This document shows, piece by piece, positions 17,218-28,808 of a stretch of 64,000 nt of DNA. Numbering within the stretch: position 1 is the stretch's first letter; every line of letters starts with the position of its first letter. This DNA comes from Azadirachta indica. Taxonomy: Eukaryota > Streptophyta > Magnoliopsida > Sapindales > Meliaceae. A program made the position numbers and the translations under genes. The stretch is taken from the NCBI GenBank assembly GCA_022749755.1, contig CM040446.1:11928367-11992366 (forward strand), written 5' to 3'. The notes beneath the pieces were generated by a model. That model had not been told where the DNA came from, searched no databases, and saw only the letters and a list, made by a program, of their open reading frames with translations.

Positions 17218-18129
17218 TCTGGTCCCTTAATGATTTTAATCTTGACTGAGTACTACTACTCTATTCTAATTTCTAAAGAATGTTATAAACGTGAATGTGA
17301 ACCATCATCTGTTCAATTTCATTTCTTTTTTATAATTTACATTTCCAAATTATACATGCTTTAGAGAGCAGCAGAGTAGAGGCAGGCAGAATCCTTCCGA
17401 ACCTTGGCCCCACAACTCAATTGGTGGGTCCGCTTCCACTTTTTTTTTTTTCCTTCTCTCTTCTCTGCCCTACATTTATTAGAATTGTATGAGCATTTTA
17501 TACTTTAATATTTCCCCAGACATAGAAATAGAAATAGAAATCGACCCTGCAGGCTTTAAACTAGAGACAAAAATAATAATTTTAAAAAAATAATAATAAT
17601 AACAAAAAATTAAAATATTTCCAGGCGAGATGGTTTACTGAGTGCTGCTTGTGTTTGAAGTTTCAGAAAATTTTTTTTTTATTTTTAATTTATATGTTAA
17701 AAAATATGATTTGTATATAGTTGTGATTAGCAGGGTGGTGGTGGTCCATCAAGTACACTGCTCAACTGCCTTGTTAATCAAGCAACCCCGTAATTCCTTC
17801 TCCTTCTCTCTCTCACTTCTTTAATTTTGATTTTTTTTTTTCTTCTCGATCTGCAACATTCATGGCTAAAGTATATATCATGATCATCACTTCAGCTAAA
17901 ACCCCATGTGAGTTCCTATCATCCCCTTTTCAATTGACTCCATCTTTTTCTACTCTATTTTTCCACAATCTCTACCAAAAATTTTTCAGTTTAATCACCG
18001 TCTTGCAAAAATAAAATTCTCCTGATTTCTTCTTCATTACTCAAAGTTTACTGTCACCTTGAAGTTGAACTACTTTCAATTTTTCATCTCATACAGTACT
18101 AAAATTTTACCACTATTTATGTTCTAGGT
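14520..18129. other. Intergenic, AT-rich, rich in simple repeats
   Basis: No gene was recognised. 14520-14870 is probably the MPP-alpha 3' UTR. There is a poly(A) run at 14923-14943, several (AT)n and (AG)n tracts (16100-16600, 17190-17216), and a 167-codon minus-strand open frame (14873-15376) without recognisable homology. That frame includes a polyphenylalanine stretch created by the poly(A) run. Confidence 0.5.
15636..15665 (+). repeat. (GTCCA)6 pentanucleotide microsatellite
   Basis: Six perfect GTCCA units preceded by a diverged GTCCG unit. It is a simple tandem repeat with no spacers, so not a CRISPR array. Confidence 0.95.
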
Positions 18130-18134
18130 AAAAA

Positions 18135-18179
<45 letters not shown>

Positions 18180-19316
18180 ATAAATAAATAAAAACAGATG
18201 GGATTTAGCTTTTGAAGCTATGGCCTTGAGTAACAGCTGTGAAGGCCGTTCCATGCCTTTTGCTTTAGCAGTCAAGACCTTGAGTGAGAAAGCTTTAGAA
18301 AGAAAATTAAAACCAAACTGGGAATTATTTTATATATATATATTTATTTGTGATTTTTAATTTTTCTTGCTTTCTTTCTATCCTGTTTTCTTGCTTTATC
18401 TGTCTTTGTTTCTTTCTCTCTCTCTATTTGGCTTGCGTCGCTCGCTCTCTCGCTCACTCACATACACATAGAAACCGCCTACTCGTTCTCGTGGGTAGCT
18501 AATAATAAGATAGCTGCCTGCTTAATTAGCAAAGGGCTTAAAAGTGAAGCGGTAGTAGTAGGCTTGAGGGAGCAACTTTTCCTTTTTCTTCACTGGGCTT
18601 CGGTTAAAGTAAGCTAAGAGAGGAAATTCTGGTGTTTTCTATGGTTAAAGCAGGTTTATAGTTCAATACTACTGTGACAGTTTCCTCTTTTCCTCCTCCT
18701 TGTTCCTCTCCTTCTCTCCTTCTCTCCTTCTCTCTTCATATATTACTAAATCATATATATATTTATGTATTTCCTCCTTTGGGGCCTTATTTATTTCTCA
18801 TCTGGGTTCTTCTCAACTTTCTTGTTTTAGATTTGATTTCCCTGCAAAGGTCACCTTTTCTCTTGTGCAACAACTTGTTTTAATGTATATCTACACAGTT
18901 TTTCTTGTTATTCATCTTGTTTTCTGATTGAAAAAGTCTCTTTTCTTTCTTTGAAGTTCTTGTTAGATGAATTAGTACGGGTTCATGAGTTTGTTAGTTT
19001 AATTTCATGATACATCTCTCTCCAAAAAATCCCCACAAGAAGTTGTTTGATTCATTTCTTTCTATTTTCAACATAGAACCCCTTGTTTATCAATTTCTTA
19101 TTAAGTTTCTTAATAACTTTGTCTGGTTTATACATATCCTCTTGTTTGTTTATTGAACATCGATTGGATCTCAATAAACATGTGGTTTTCTGTGGGTGTA
19201 GAGAGCTAACTGGGATATGAGTAGCTGGCTGTTTTATAAAGTTGATAATTTCCTGGAATATTTCAAGAGTTTGAAAGAAAGAAGATAGCATCTGCTTTCC
19301 CATCCAATAAGAAGCC
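18130..19316 (+). promoter_or_regulatory. Long CT-rich promoter/leader of the NAC gene
   Basis: The 1.2 kb before the NAC start is strikingly pyrimidine-rich on the coding strand. It includes a (CT)n tract at about 18139-18170 and further TCTCTC blocks near 18410 and 18700. It contains several upstream ATGs with short frames. A long, possibly intron-containing 5' UTR is likely, but I cannot place the transcription start or any UTR splice sites. Confidence 0.4.
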
Positions 19317-22300
19317 ATGAGTAAGAGTAGTAATTTGGCTTCCAATATCAGCAGCTCTGATCTCATTGATGCCAAGCTTGAAGAACATCAGTTGTGTGGA
19401 TCCAAGCAGTGTCCTGGTTGCGGACATAAGCTCGAAGCAAAGCCGGTACGGTAGTATCATAATATTCTTGGCTTCTGTCAAAAGAAGAATCAACAGAAAC
19501 AAGAAATATGCTTGCTGTTTTATTCCGGCACTGATTATATTATTTTCATTCTAATGCTTTTTAATAAAACCCAGTTGAAGTTTTAATTTAAAGTTTCCTC
19601 CTCTTTTCTTTTGGTCTCTTTTCTTTCTTGCTTTCTTTCTTTTCTAAATTTTTTTTCATTTTTAACTTGAATTATTTTGAATGGATTTTGCAGGACTGGT
19701 TAGGTCTACCAGCAGGAGTGAAATTTGATCCGACAGACCAAGAACTGATAGAACATCTTGAAGCAAAGGTAGAAGCCAAAGATATGAAATCTCATCCTTT
19801 GATAGATGAGTTCATTCCTACTATTGAAGGAGAAGATGGGATTTGTTATACCCATCCTGAGAAACTTCCAGGTCAGATATCATACATCAGGCCTATATCA
19901 TATTCTCTCTCACCCAGTCTGAGATAATATTGCTTAATTTTATCATTTTTAATCAATTTTTTTTTTCAATCCGGTTTTCTTTCTATATATTATTCTCTCC
20001 CAAGCCTCAAAAATAAAATTAAAGCAGAAAACTTAAGAATTGTATGGGCTGCTCTTGTTTGTTATGACTTTTCAAGGGAGTCTTACAGTTTGTTACACCT
20101 AAGTCAACCTAACTTTTGATTTTTGGCCATGAATGTTTCTTGCAGGAGTTACAAGAGATGGCTTGAGCAGGCATTTCTTCCACAGACCTTCCAAGGCTTA
20201 CACTACTGGTACAAGAAAGAGAAGGAAAATTCAAACTGAATGCGACTTGCAAGGCGGAGAAACAAGATGGCATAAAACTGGTAAGACGAGGCCAGTAATG
20301 GTTAATGGCAAACAAAAAGGGTGCAAGAAAATTCTCGTTCTTTATACAAATTTTGGGAAGAATCGAAAACCCGAAAAGACCAACTGGGTAATGCATCAAT
20401 ACCATCTTGGTCAGCACGAGGAAGAGAAAGAAGGAGAGCTTGTTGTGTCAAAGATATTCTATCAGACTCAGCCGAGGCAATGCAACTGGTCCGATAGGAG
20501 TGCAACAACTGGTGAAGGAAGCAGTGACCCTAACAGTAGAAGAGATAGTGGAAGCGGAAGTTGTTCATCCAAGGAAATAATTCCACATAGAGACGAAGTG
20601 TCCGGAGCTCAAGTTGCTGCTGCAATTTCAAGTTACGGCGCCATAGATATGCAACAATTGAAATCTGACCATTTCAGCTTTGTCCCATTTAGGAAAAGCT
20701 TTGATGAGGTACATTCTCTTAATTATTTTCTTCTATCCATGCAATCTCTTCTACATCTAAATTAAACTTCTTAAAGATCTCCTCTTTCATTGGAACAACA
20801 GTAAACACCCATGAAACAAAAGTTCGTAAACACCTCCCTGCTCATTCGAACATCAGTAAATATTCAGGAAACAAGATATTACATTAAATAAAGATATTGA
20901 CGCTGGTTAATTACTGCAACTCTATCAGCAATTGATAAAATGTGAGATATTACGTAATATTATTGCTGTTCGAAATATCATTAATTTAAGTGTTCAATTT
21001 ATAATAATCTTTCTGCCTATAGGATATGTTGCTGTTTAAAATGAATAAGTTTTTACATCAAATTTGTCATGCTATCTTGCATATATAAGATAAAAGTAAA
21101 GGGAAGGACTCAAAAAGTTATAGGGTTGCTTTTCTCCTACTCGTTGCTTGCATATACGGCATGCAATCCCTATGGACCTCACTTGATTATCTTTGTCAGC
21201 TAACTAAACTTTGTTTACCCGCCAGACGGATGACCATGAATAACCAATATTCAAACTGATAGAGTAAAACAAAGTAAAATAAAGAGAGAAAAAGATGTTA
21301 AAGCGAAACGAAGAATGTTGAAAATGGACTAGCTAGCAAACTGATCCAAGGGGGTTAATTTCCATTTTCAGGTGGGGATAGGAGAGGCTTCAACGGCAAG
21401 GGAAGCCCCAGTGGCAGCAGGCACGTGCGAGGAAATCCGGGATCACCAGCGGTCACATCATATGGCCCATGATCACCGTCAACAACATCATCATCATCAA
21501 CAACAACAACAACAGCATCACCACACACATCATCAACAGATTGCTACTGCAGCCTTCCACATCAGCAGGCCTTCACATCCTATCTCTACTATCATCTCTC
21601 CACCTCCTCTTCATCACACTTCTATCATTCTTGACGAAGACTCTTACCATGTCTCCAGAATAATGCTTCAAAATGAAAGTTTCCAGGTAGTAACCAAACC
21701 CCAGTGTTAATCTGATCAGTCGCATTCAGTTTGACCAAAAATAAATTTTGAGCTGCTTTGGTTAATTTATACATTATATTAGAAACAATATTATTAGTTT
21801 TTATCTAAAACTATGAACTTTTTTTTTTAATGTTTATACTCTAATATCCAAAAAACAGGTTAAAATAATAGTAGGTAGTGCATTTACATGCCAGGTGGCA
21901 CTGTTGATTAGTGTTAGCTAAGATGGAAACAATAAATTTTCTTTTCTGTTAACCTCAATCCTTGCAGAAGACATGATGATTAAGATAGTAATACATTGTG
22001 TCTTTTTTTAATGAATAAATATAGCAGCAACAACAACAACAACAGCAACAGCAACAGCAGCAACAACAGCAGCAGCAACATCATAAACTGGGAGCGAGAT
22101 CTGCATCTGGGTTGGAGGAACTCATAATGGGCTGCACTTCAACAGATATCAAAGAAGTGAGTATGAACTTTTTGACCCTGAAATCTATGAACCTTGTGTG
22201 TCATAATACCAACTAAGGAGGTGGAAAAGAAAAGCAAAGAAATGAAAAGGAGAAAATATAAAATTATAGTTTATCAAATTCTTTATTGCTATTATTTTAA

Positions 22301-23141
22301 ATTAAAGAGAGAAACCAGAAACCTTTTTTTTTCTTTTTTTTCCCTCTTTATCTCTTTTATTCTTTGTTTTTTCATGTTTCGGTGATTTAGCATATAACAT
22401 ACTGCACAGTATCCTGTAAAGCAACGTAGGTAGCTATCATGTCTACAATATACTGTCTTTCTGTTATCTCACAAATAAGATCAAATAAAAAGACAAGCAT
22501 AATTTGCTTTTCTCTGCATACACTTTTCTTCCCTTTTTTTTTTTTTCTGGTGGAGGCAAATGAGAAGATGGCTAGCATGTTTGAATTTCAAGGCTGATGC
22601 AATTTTTATTGGATCAGGAAATATAGGAATCTAAAGAATATGGTAAAACGTACAAAATGTGAAACCACAAGCCTAACTTGTAGAAGTAAAACGTAACTTT
22701 TATTTTCTTCTATTTCCTTCCTCTCTTGAACGACAAAGGCAGTGGAAAGACAGACCAGAATGGAGAACGAAAACCCTTTCTTTCTCATTAATAATTAAAA
22801 AAGAAAATAGTTATATATGATTTCCCTTTTAATAATAATGTTGAGTGTTTCCAAAAGATAGCAGATGATAGCACATTTAATCTTTTTTCATGCGTAGCAT
22901 CGAGAGTAAAACACATCATCACACAATTTGATTGTGGGAGGGAATGAAAAGAACAAAGAGGGCAGCTTCTACATATGTATGTGTGTGTGTGTTAAAACCC
23001 TAACCCTAATCCAAGCATTGACTTGACCTGCGTGCCTGTACTGTTTTGCAGGAGTCATCTATGACAAACCCACAAGAGGCAGAATGGTTGAAGTACTCCT
23101 CCTTCTGGCCCGATCCTGACAACCAGGATCATCATGGGTAG
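19317..23141 (+). CDS. NAC075: NAC domain transcription factor, NAC075-like
   Basis: DNA-binding transcription factor of the NAC group that includes SND2 and NAC075; Arabidopsis NAC075 is linked to flowering, senescence and vascular programmes. Exons: 19317-19445, 19694-19871, 20146-20708, 21372-21686, 22025-22156 and 23052-23141, coding for 468 residues (Arabidopsis NAC075 is about the same length). The N-terminus carries [17 protein letters not shown] and a CPxCGHK motif. The NAC domain (about 44-205) contains [50 protein letters not shown] and [10 protein letters not shown]. The C-terminal half is low complexity: a His/Gln-rich region in exon 4, then a 19-Gln run spanning the exon 4/5 junction. 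It ends with the family-specific [14 protein letters not shown] and [21 protein letters not shown]. The start is fixed by the conserved N-terminal motif. Confidence 0.95.
22025..22078 (+). repeat. CAG/CAA polyglutamine tract at the NAC exon 5 acceptor
   Basis: Eighteen consecutive Gln codons (mixed CAG and CAA) follow directly on the splice acceptor. The acceptor reads TAG|CAG, so the splice site itself is a tandem NAGNAG. One Gln could be gained or lost by alternative splicing. Confidence 0.85.
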
Positions 23142-23970
23142 GCGTAAAATAAATAAATAAATAAATAGAGAATAAACAAAAGAAGAAAAATTCTTGAAAA
23201 GACAACATTATTATCATCATCATTACTACTTCAAGCCTGCAGCGTAGCTCGTCCATGAAGTACTACTTTTCAAGAAGAGGGGATAGGAATCAATCTATAT
23301 ATAGAGTTAGCTCTTTTTCTTTTTGGGGGGGCCTGCTGCCTAAGGTCTGATGGCTCTCAACTCTCAACTGAACTAACTGTACAACAGTCCACGTCCATGT
23401 TGAAAGAGAAGAGAAAAAGAAAAAAAAAAAAAGAAAAAAAAGAAAAGTGAAGAGAGCAAAAAAGGCTGCTCTCTACTGACAAATACAAGGAGAACCAAAG
23501 ACCCAAAGTAAATCCATCCTGCATGAAAATCATCACCATTATCATTACAATATCATCCTTACATTGGCTATTTCTTATTATTTTATTATTTCCAAGAGGT
23601 TTGTATATTTTTTTTTTCCTTTTCTTTTTCTTTCGTTCTTTTAAGCAGAATACCAAAGAGTTTGTGCAAATTGCAACATAAACATTGTTAATTGTTGCTT
23701 GTAGTCACCTTTTAGTAATATATGAATATATGATTTCTCTTTTAATTGTGCTTATCAAGTGTTTAATTATCCGTTTGGTCCCTTACTGTCTCCTCATCAT
23801 ATTTTATTTTAGTTTGATTATCTAGCCTTCTCATTCCGAATCACAAGATTAGATAATCTGTACTCTGTACCAAAAGTATGATGACAAAGATTAATATTTC
23901 AGAAGAGTTAATTAATTGTCCTTCATATATATGGTCAGAGATTTTCTAATGATCATTACTTTTGTTCATC

Positions 23971-23998
23971 TATATATATATATGTATGTATGTATATG

Positions 23999-24034
<36 letters not shown>

Positions 24035-24037
24035 TGT
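23971..24037 (+). repeat. (TA)n/(TATG)n compound microsatellite
   Basis: Alternating TA and TATG units run for about 67 bp. Length is probably polymorphic. Confidence 0.9.
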
Positions 24038-27000
24038 TTTTAGGATAAATAATAACTTAATTTTCCTCTCACATCCTTTCTTTCTTGTGCTCGTTCTATT
24101 ATACTGATCATCTAGCTATCGTATGCCCATAATCTCATATATATCATGTTAAAATTCTGTTCTTTTGCAATTCAGAATGAAATCCTTAGTCCAGACATGC
24201 ATGCACGAGATGATGTCATGATTACGATATTAATGTTTTGATTTATTATGTTAATAATAATTTGTGTGAATCAAAAGAAAACTACAGTGGATCGATACAC
24301 ATTTCGTTCTCTTTTGGCCACAATTAAGATTGAATGTCCTTTACTTATTAATTACCTTTAATAATTATTGGAGTGAGTGTTTTTCATTGGGTTAATTTTG
24401 GTGTACATTGGGCAGGCTAACGAAAAGCAAATACACTTTAGATGGATAAGATGTTTGATGGGTCCTCTCTACTTCTTACTAGGTGATTTCCTGGAAGCCT
24501 CATACATGTTCTTTCAAAAAATGACAAATGAGACATGGCCAACCCTTGTTTAATTTATTTTGGCTAAACTCCATTATCATGTATATAATTAATAAAGGAC
24601 TTAAAAGTGGATGTCGTAATCTAAATGAAAGATGTCAACTGGTATATATTTTGGGATTTAACTAGCTACATATCAAAAGGAAAGGAGGAAAACGAAGAAG
24701 ATGATAAGCTTAGTTAAAATTTCCAATTGGGAACCAAGGAATCTATCTGTAGTCATAACAACAAGAGAAAACACAATTTAATAAAGTTGGTGTGTCTTTG
24801 TTTTTTTGCTTCTTGGGAAACTTCTTTACTGCTTTATTCTATTCCAGATTCGATCTTTTTCTGCAGTAGTGTTAATAATTATTATTGTATATATAGAGAG
24901 TATAAATATATAGATATAGAAGTGTGCTTAATGCTTATCCCTCAAGAGAGAAAGAGAGAAAGAAAGAGAGGGTAACGTGCATGTTATTACCTTTTTCATG
25001 GGACGTGCATGAAATTAATATATAAAGATAAATTAGCACTTAGGGGAGGCTGCAGCTTCATTGCAGTTTCTGAAGGGAATAAAGATACGGAACATGGAAT
25101 AGCAGACAAGAATAACCTTTAAGTTTGGATATGACACTTCTTAATATTACTCACTATCAAAATTTGTTAATTAATATTCTATTCTTATACTACTTTTATA
25201 TACCTTCTTTCTAACTTGTAAATTAATTTGTACACTTAGCCATTCAGCTCATTATCTGTAGTATCATAAAAGGACTTATCATTGACGTGTATGCAGATAT
25301 ACTCATTTATAATTAAGTTCGCAATATTATTGATGGAACATTGACGAAATTCAGAGAATTATAAATTCCACTTTTATGGATGCCAGCAGAATTAAACTCA
25401 AATAGTTTAAAGAGAGATTGTGTATTGGCGTCATTCTTAACGAGGATACACCCGTTAATTAATTAATTAACAACGAGAGCAAATGAAAAAGGGATTTGGG
25501 TTATGTTTAAGATGTTTTAATTTTAGAGAATCTAAACATTGTGGTTTGCAGTTGCTTCAATAATTACATATAATTTGTTAAAAGAAAATAAACAAAATAA
25601 AGAGAAAGATCCTAGCCTGTGATTTAACAAAGAGTTTGGTAAGGTGGGGGAGATCAAGAGAAATTGAAGAGTATTAGTAGTGTTGTGTGTTTCCACATGC
25701 TAGTATTAATGAAGAAATTAATAAAAAAGGAACGGGAATTGAATGACATGTCGTGTTCAACCTAAAAAGTTGATATTCAGCTCTTTCACTTTATGGAAGA
25801 TTTTGGATGCTTTTAAAGGAAGAATAGTAAATATTATTAATTAGTATGCAATTTTAGGGTTTCAGAGATTTGGTCCCATAAAGAAGTTGCAGAAAGAATT
25901 GTGTAGTGCGAGAAGGAATATCACAACATGGCCTTACCTACTTTTTTAGATTCTTCTATGTGTCTCCCCTACACAGTACCCCTTCCTTCTTTTTCATATA
26001 TACATTTTGTAATTAATAGTAGCTATAGCTAGCCAGCTATAACCCACCTTCTATCTTCAAGATCGATTAATTTGCTTCAACTTATAACACGTGCTCCTAT
26101 TAGTCTTCTAAGGAATTAATTAAAACAAATTAGGGTTAATTTGTTTATATACAAATTAAAATGCAATATTCTTGTAGAAGAAATGAAATAAAGCTTGTAA
26201 TTTGTATATAGTAAGTCTTCAAATTTTATATTAATTATGAGGTGATTTCATTTGGATTGGCTCTCCAATCACAATGCATTGACATTGCTTTCTTCGGACG
26301 AACACCCACTTGTCTCATAATCTGATTGATGAAGTAAATTGTTAAAGTATTCATCCTTTTGAATTTGCTTTTCTTCTTTTGTATATAAATTATAAAGAAA
26401 TTTTGAATGAATTAATTTTATTATCAATAAAATATTCATTTTATTCATTATTTATGTATTGTTTATGAATAGGATTGGATTATGACAAGACATAACTGGA
26501 TGATTGGTCATGGGCACGAACTTGGTGGAGCCAATTAATCTCCTTTCAGATTTGTTGAAGTTAGGAACGTTTGGTAAGCATTTCCCCTACTTTATTATTA
26601 TTATTATATATAATATATAATATCAGTGTCACCTTTTTCTTTTTATTGACATTTTAGTCATTAATTATCTTCTCTCCAAATTCCTAACAATTAATTTTTG
26701 TCATATTAATTATAACAAGCAAAAAATGGAAAAAGATTCTTCATTTAAATAAATTTAATTTCATTTTATGTGAAAAATGTTAGAACATATAGTACATTTG
26801 CATGTCTTGTATAGGAATACAGTTAAATTTTCACCGTAGATAAATATTGACTATTAATTAATTTCTGATAATAGAATTGAAAGAAGAAGAAGTTAGATAT
26901 ATAAGAACTGGGTTTGTAGATAGATTAAAAATTAAATAAAGTATAGAACCCACCAATACATACCATAGGTTTTAGTATTCTTTTTTTGTTACAAAAATGG

Positions 27001-27701
27001 AAAAGAATCCATACGTGTATAAAAAAAATGAAGTGAAAATAAACAAAGAAAAAGTTGTTCACATGTTCGATTAATTTAAAATGTTTTGTATTGTATTGTA
27101 TTGTATTGTACGTACGTAGGTATAATTCATTTAATATAATGGTTAGAATCAACAAGTTGATTGTATACATAATTTGATTAGATTTTGGGAATAAAGCTAG
27201 CTTTAGCTTATTCTCCTTGGATCCTTAATGTCCACATAAATAAATCATTTAATAAGAAACAAAAAACTATGATGAACTAACGCAATAGGAATAATCCCAT
27301 TTAATTAACGAAATTAAACTCTCTCTGCGTAATTTTAAAAGGGAAGAAACATAGTCATGATATGAGTGGAGCATTTGCTAATTAGGCTTTAATATTGAAT
27401 GAACATTATTATTGTATGTATTTTTATTTTTTGAAGATATAAGAATAATTAATGAGTCATATATATATATATATCCTAATTATATATATTTTTGAGTTTA
27501 CAGTAACATTTGGTCACCTTCTTTAAAGAATTTTAAGCTAAGCTATAGCCTATTCGAAAGGTCTGCCTAATCTTAATCTACATGATGACTGACGAAGATA
27601 AATCCTACACTTCTCAAAACATCGAATTTAATTAATTAATCTTTATTCAAATGTCCAATTCAACGTATAGTGGGGAGTTGAAGTCAATGAAAGTGGTTGG
27701 G

Positions 27702-27704
27702 TAT

Positions 27705-27735
<31 letters not shown>

Positions 27736-27738
27736 TTT
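27702..27738 (+). repeat. (TATT)n tetranucleotide microsatellite
   Basis: About nine uninterrupted TATT units. Confidence 0.9.
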
Positions 27739-28302
27739 TTGGCGATAGAAACCCTCTAATTCAATGGTAAACATTTTTAACAGTGTTATAATAATAATAA
27801 TCACATCAATTTTTGGTTATATTTTAAGTGTAAGTATTTATATCCAACCATTAAAAAAAAAAAAGAGTCCAGTCCGCTTGATTATATATTAGTAGTGCTC
27901 AGTCTCAGTTGTTGCATAACTGACTCCTACCAAAACCCTCAGGTTAGGTAGCCCAATATCAAATCAAATGATAATAAGGTGAGAATATAGATGTCACATA
28001 TTAAGTTGGCCGGTTTAATGACCACTATATTTGGCATAATTCTACAGTAAATGTTGTTCCATTTATTATTGTTATTATGTGCAAAATCCCAAGTTTTTCT
28101 CTTATTAGACTATCCCGTTCAATGCAATTCAATAGTTTATTTGTATATTTTCAACGAAAGAATTTTCATATAAAACCAGTACATTTTCAAACTATCCAGT
28201 GGATGAATAAAAATCTTGCAAAAAAAAAAAAAAAATTACCCCAATTTGACATAATATTAGACAATACCGACCAAATTATATATGGAATTCAAAACTAAAC
28301 TC

Positions 28303-28458
28303 TTATTCTCCGACCAGTAGAACTCTCATAGGCTCCTTAAATGGCCTGTAATACCTGTCATTGGGCCCCCGTCCAATGGGGTTTAAGCCTGCTGATGAAG
28401 CATCTTCGATCTCCCGAAGGCCGTGCATGCTCTCCCTTTCAGGTGGTAAGCTCGTTTG
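28303..28458 (-). other. Candidate alternative last exon downstream of PTPMT
   Basis: A minus-strand open frame of 51 codons plus stop begins right after a TAG acceptor-like trinucleotide (28461-28459). Its composition is protein-like (Glu, Arg, Gly, Pro, few AT-driven codons), unlike the flanking DNA; it contains ESMHGLREIEDASSAG and PNDRYYRPFKEP. A good phase-0 donor, ATG|GTGAGG, exists inside the last PTPMT exon, so joining the two would keep the frame and replace the C-terminus. The main PTPMT isoform matches the known family C-terminus without it. I do not recognise the peptide. It could be an alternative terminal exon, a remnant of another gene, or chance. Confidence 0.3.
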
Positions 28459-28808
28459 CTAACTATCACTACAGTATCATCTTCATCGTCAGGTAATATT
28501 ACCCACAGACGGACAAGAAAAATTCAGAGAAATAAAAAACTTTTATCTCCATATGATATGATTGATTGACTACAATTGCGAAAAATATTTATTGACATCA
28601 ATATATACCCGCAGAATGACAGTGTATAGAATGTGCGATGTACACAACATTGAGAACTCTTCCAATTCTTCTCGTTTTCCCTTGCCTCTACCATGACCAC
28701 AGCATTACCCGCATTACCGTGGCACGGGAAGATTGTAACTCTCAACTTATTTCATAATGTGTTGCTGTACAAACAACTTCATAACATCTTGTGAAAGGGA
28801 GTCTGGGT

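Larger units (their letters stand above)
23142..28302. other. 5.1-kb gene-poor intergenic region
   Basis: AT-rich with no reading frame that I can assign. It holds the likely NAC 3' UTR and several microsatellites: (TATG)n at 23971-24037, GTATT repeats near 27090, (AT)n near 27460 and (TATT)n at 27702-27738. I saw no tRNA-like structure or known microRNA sequence. Confidence 0.55.

Noticed and set aside
28303..28480. GC-richer, hairpin-like stretch considered as a tRNA or other structured RNA
   Set aside because: No T-loop GGTTCGAATCC-type sequence and no cloverleaf arms could be matched on either strand.
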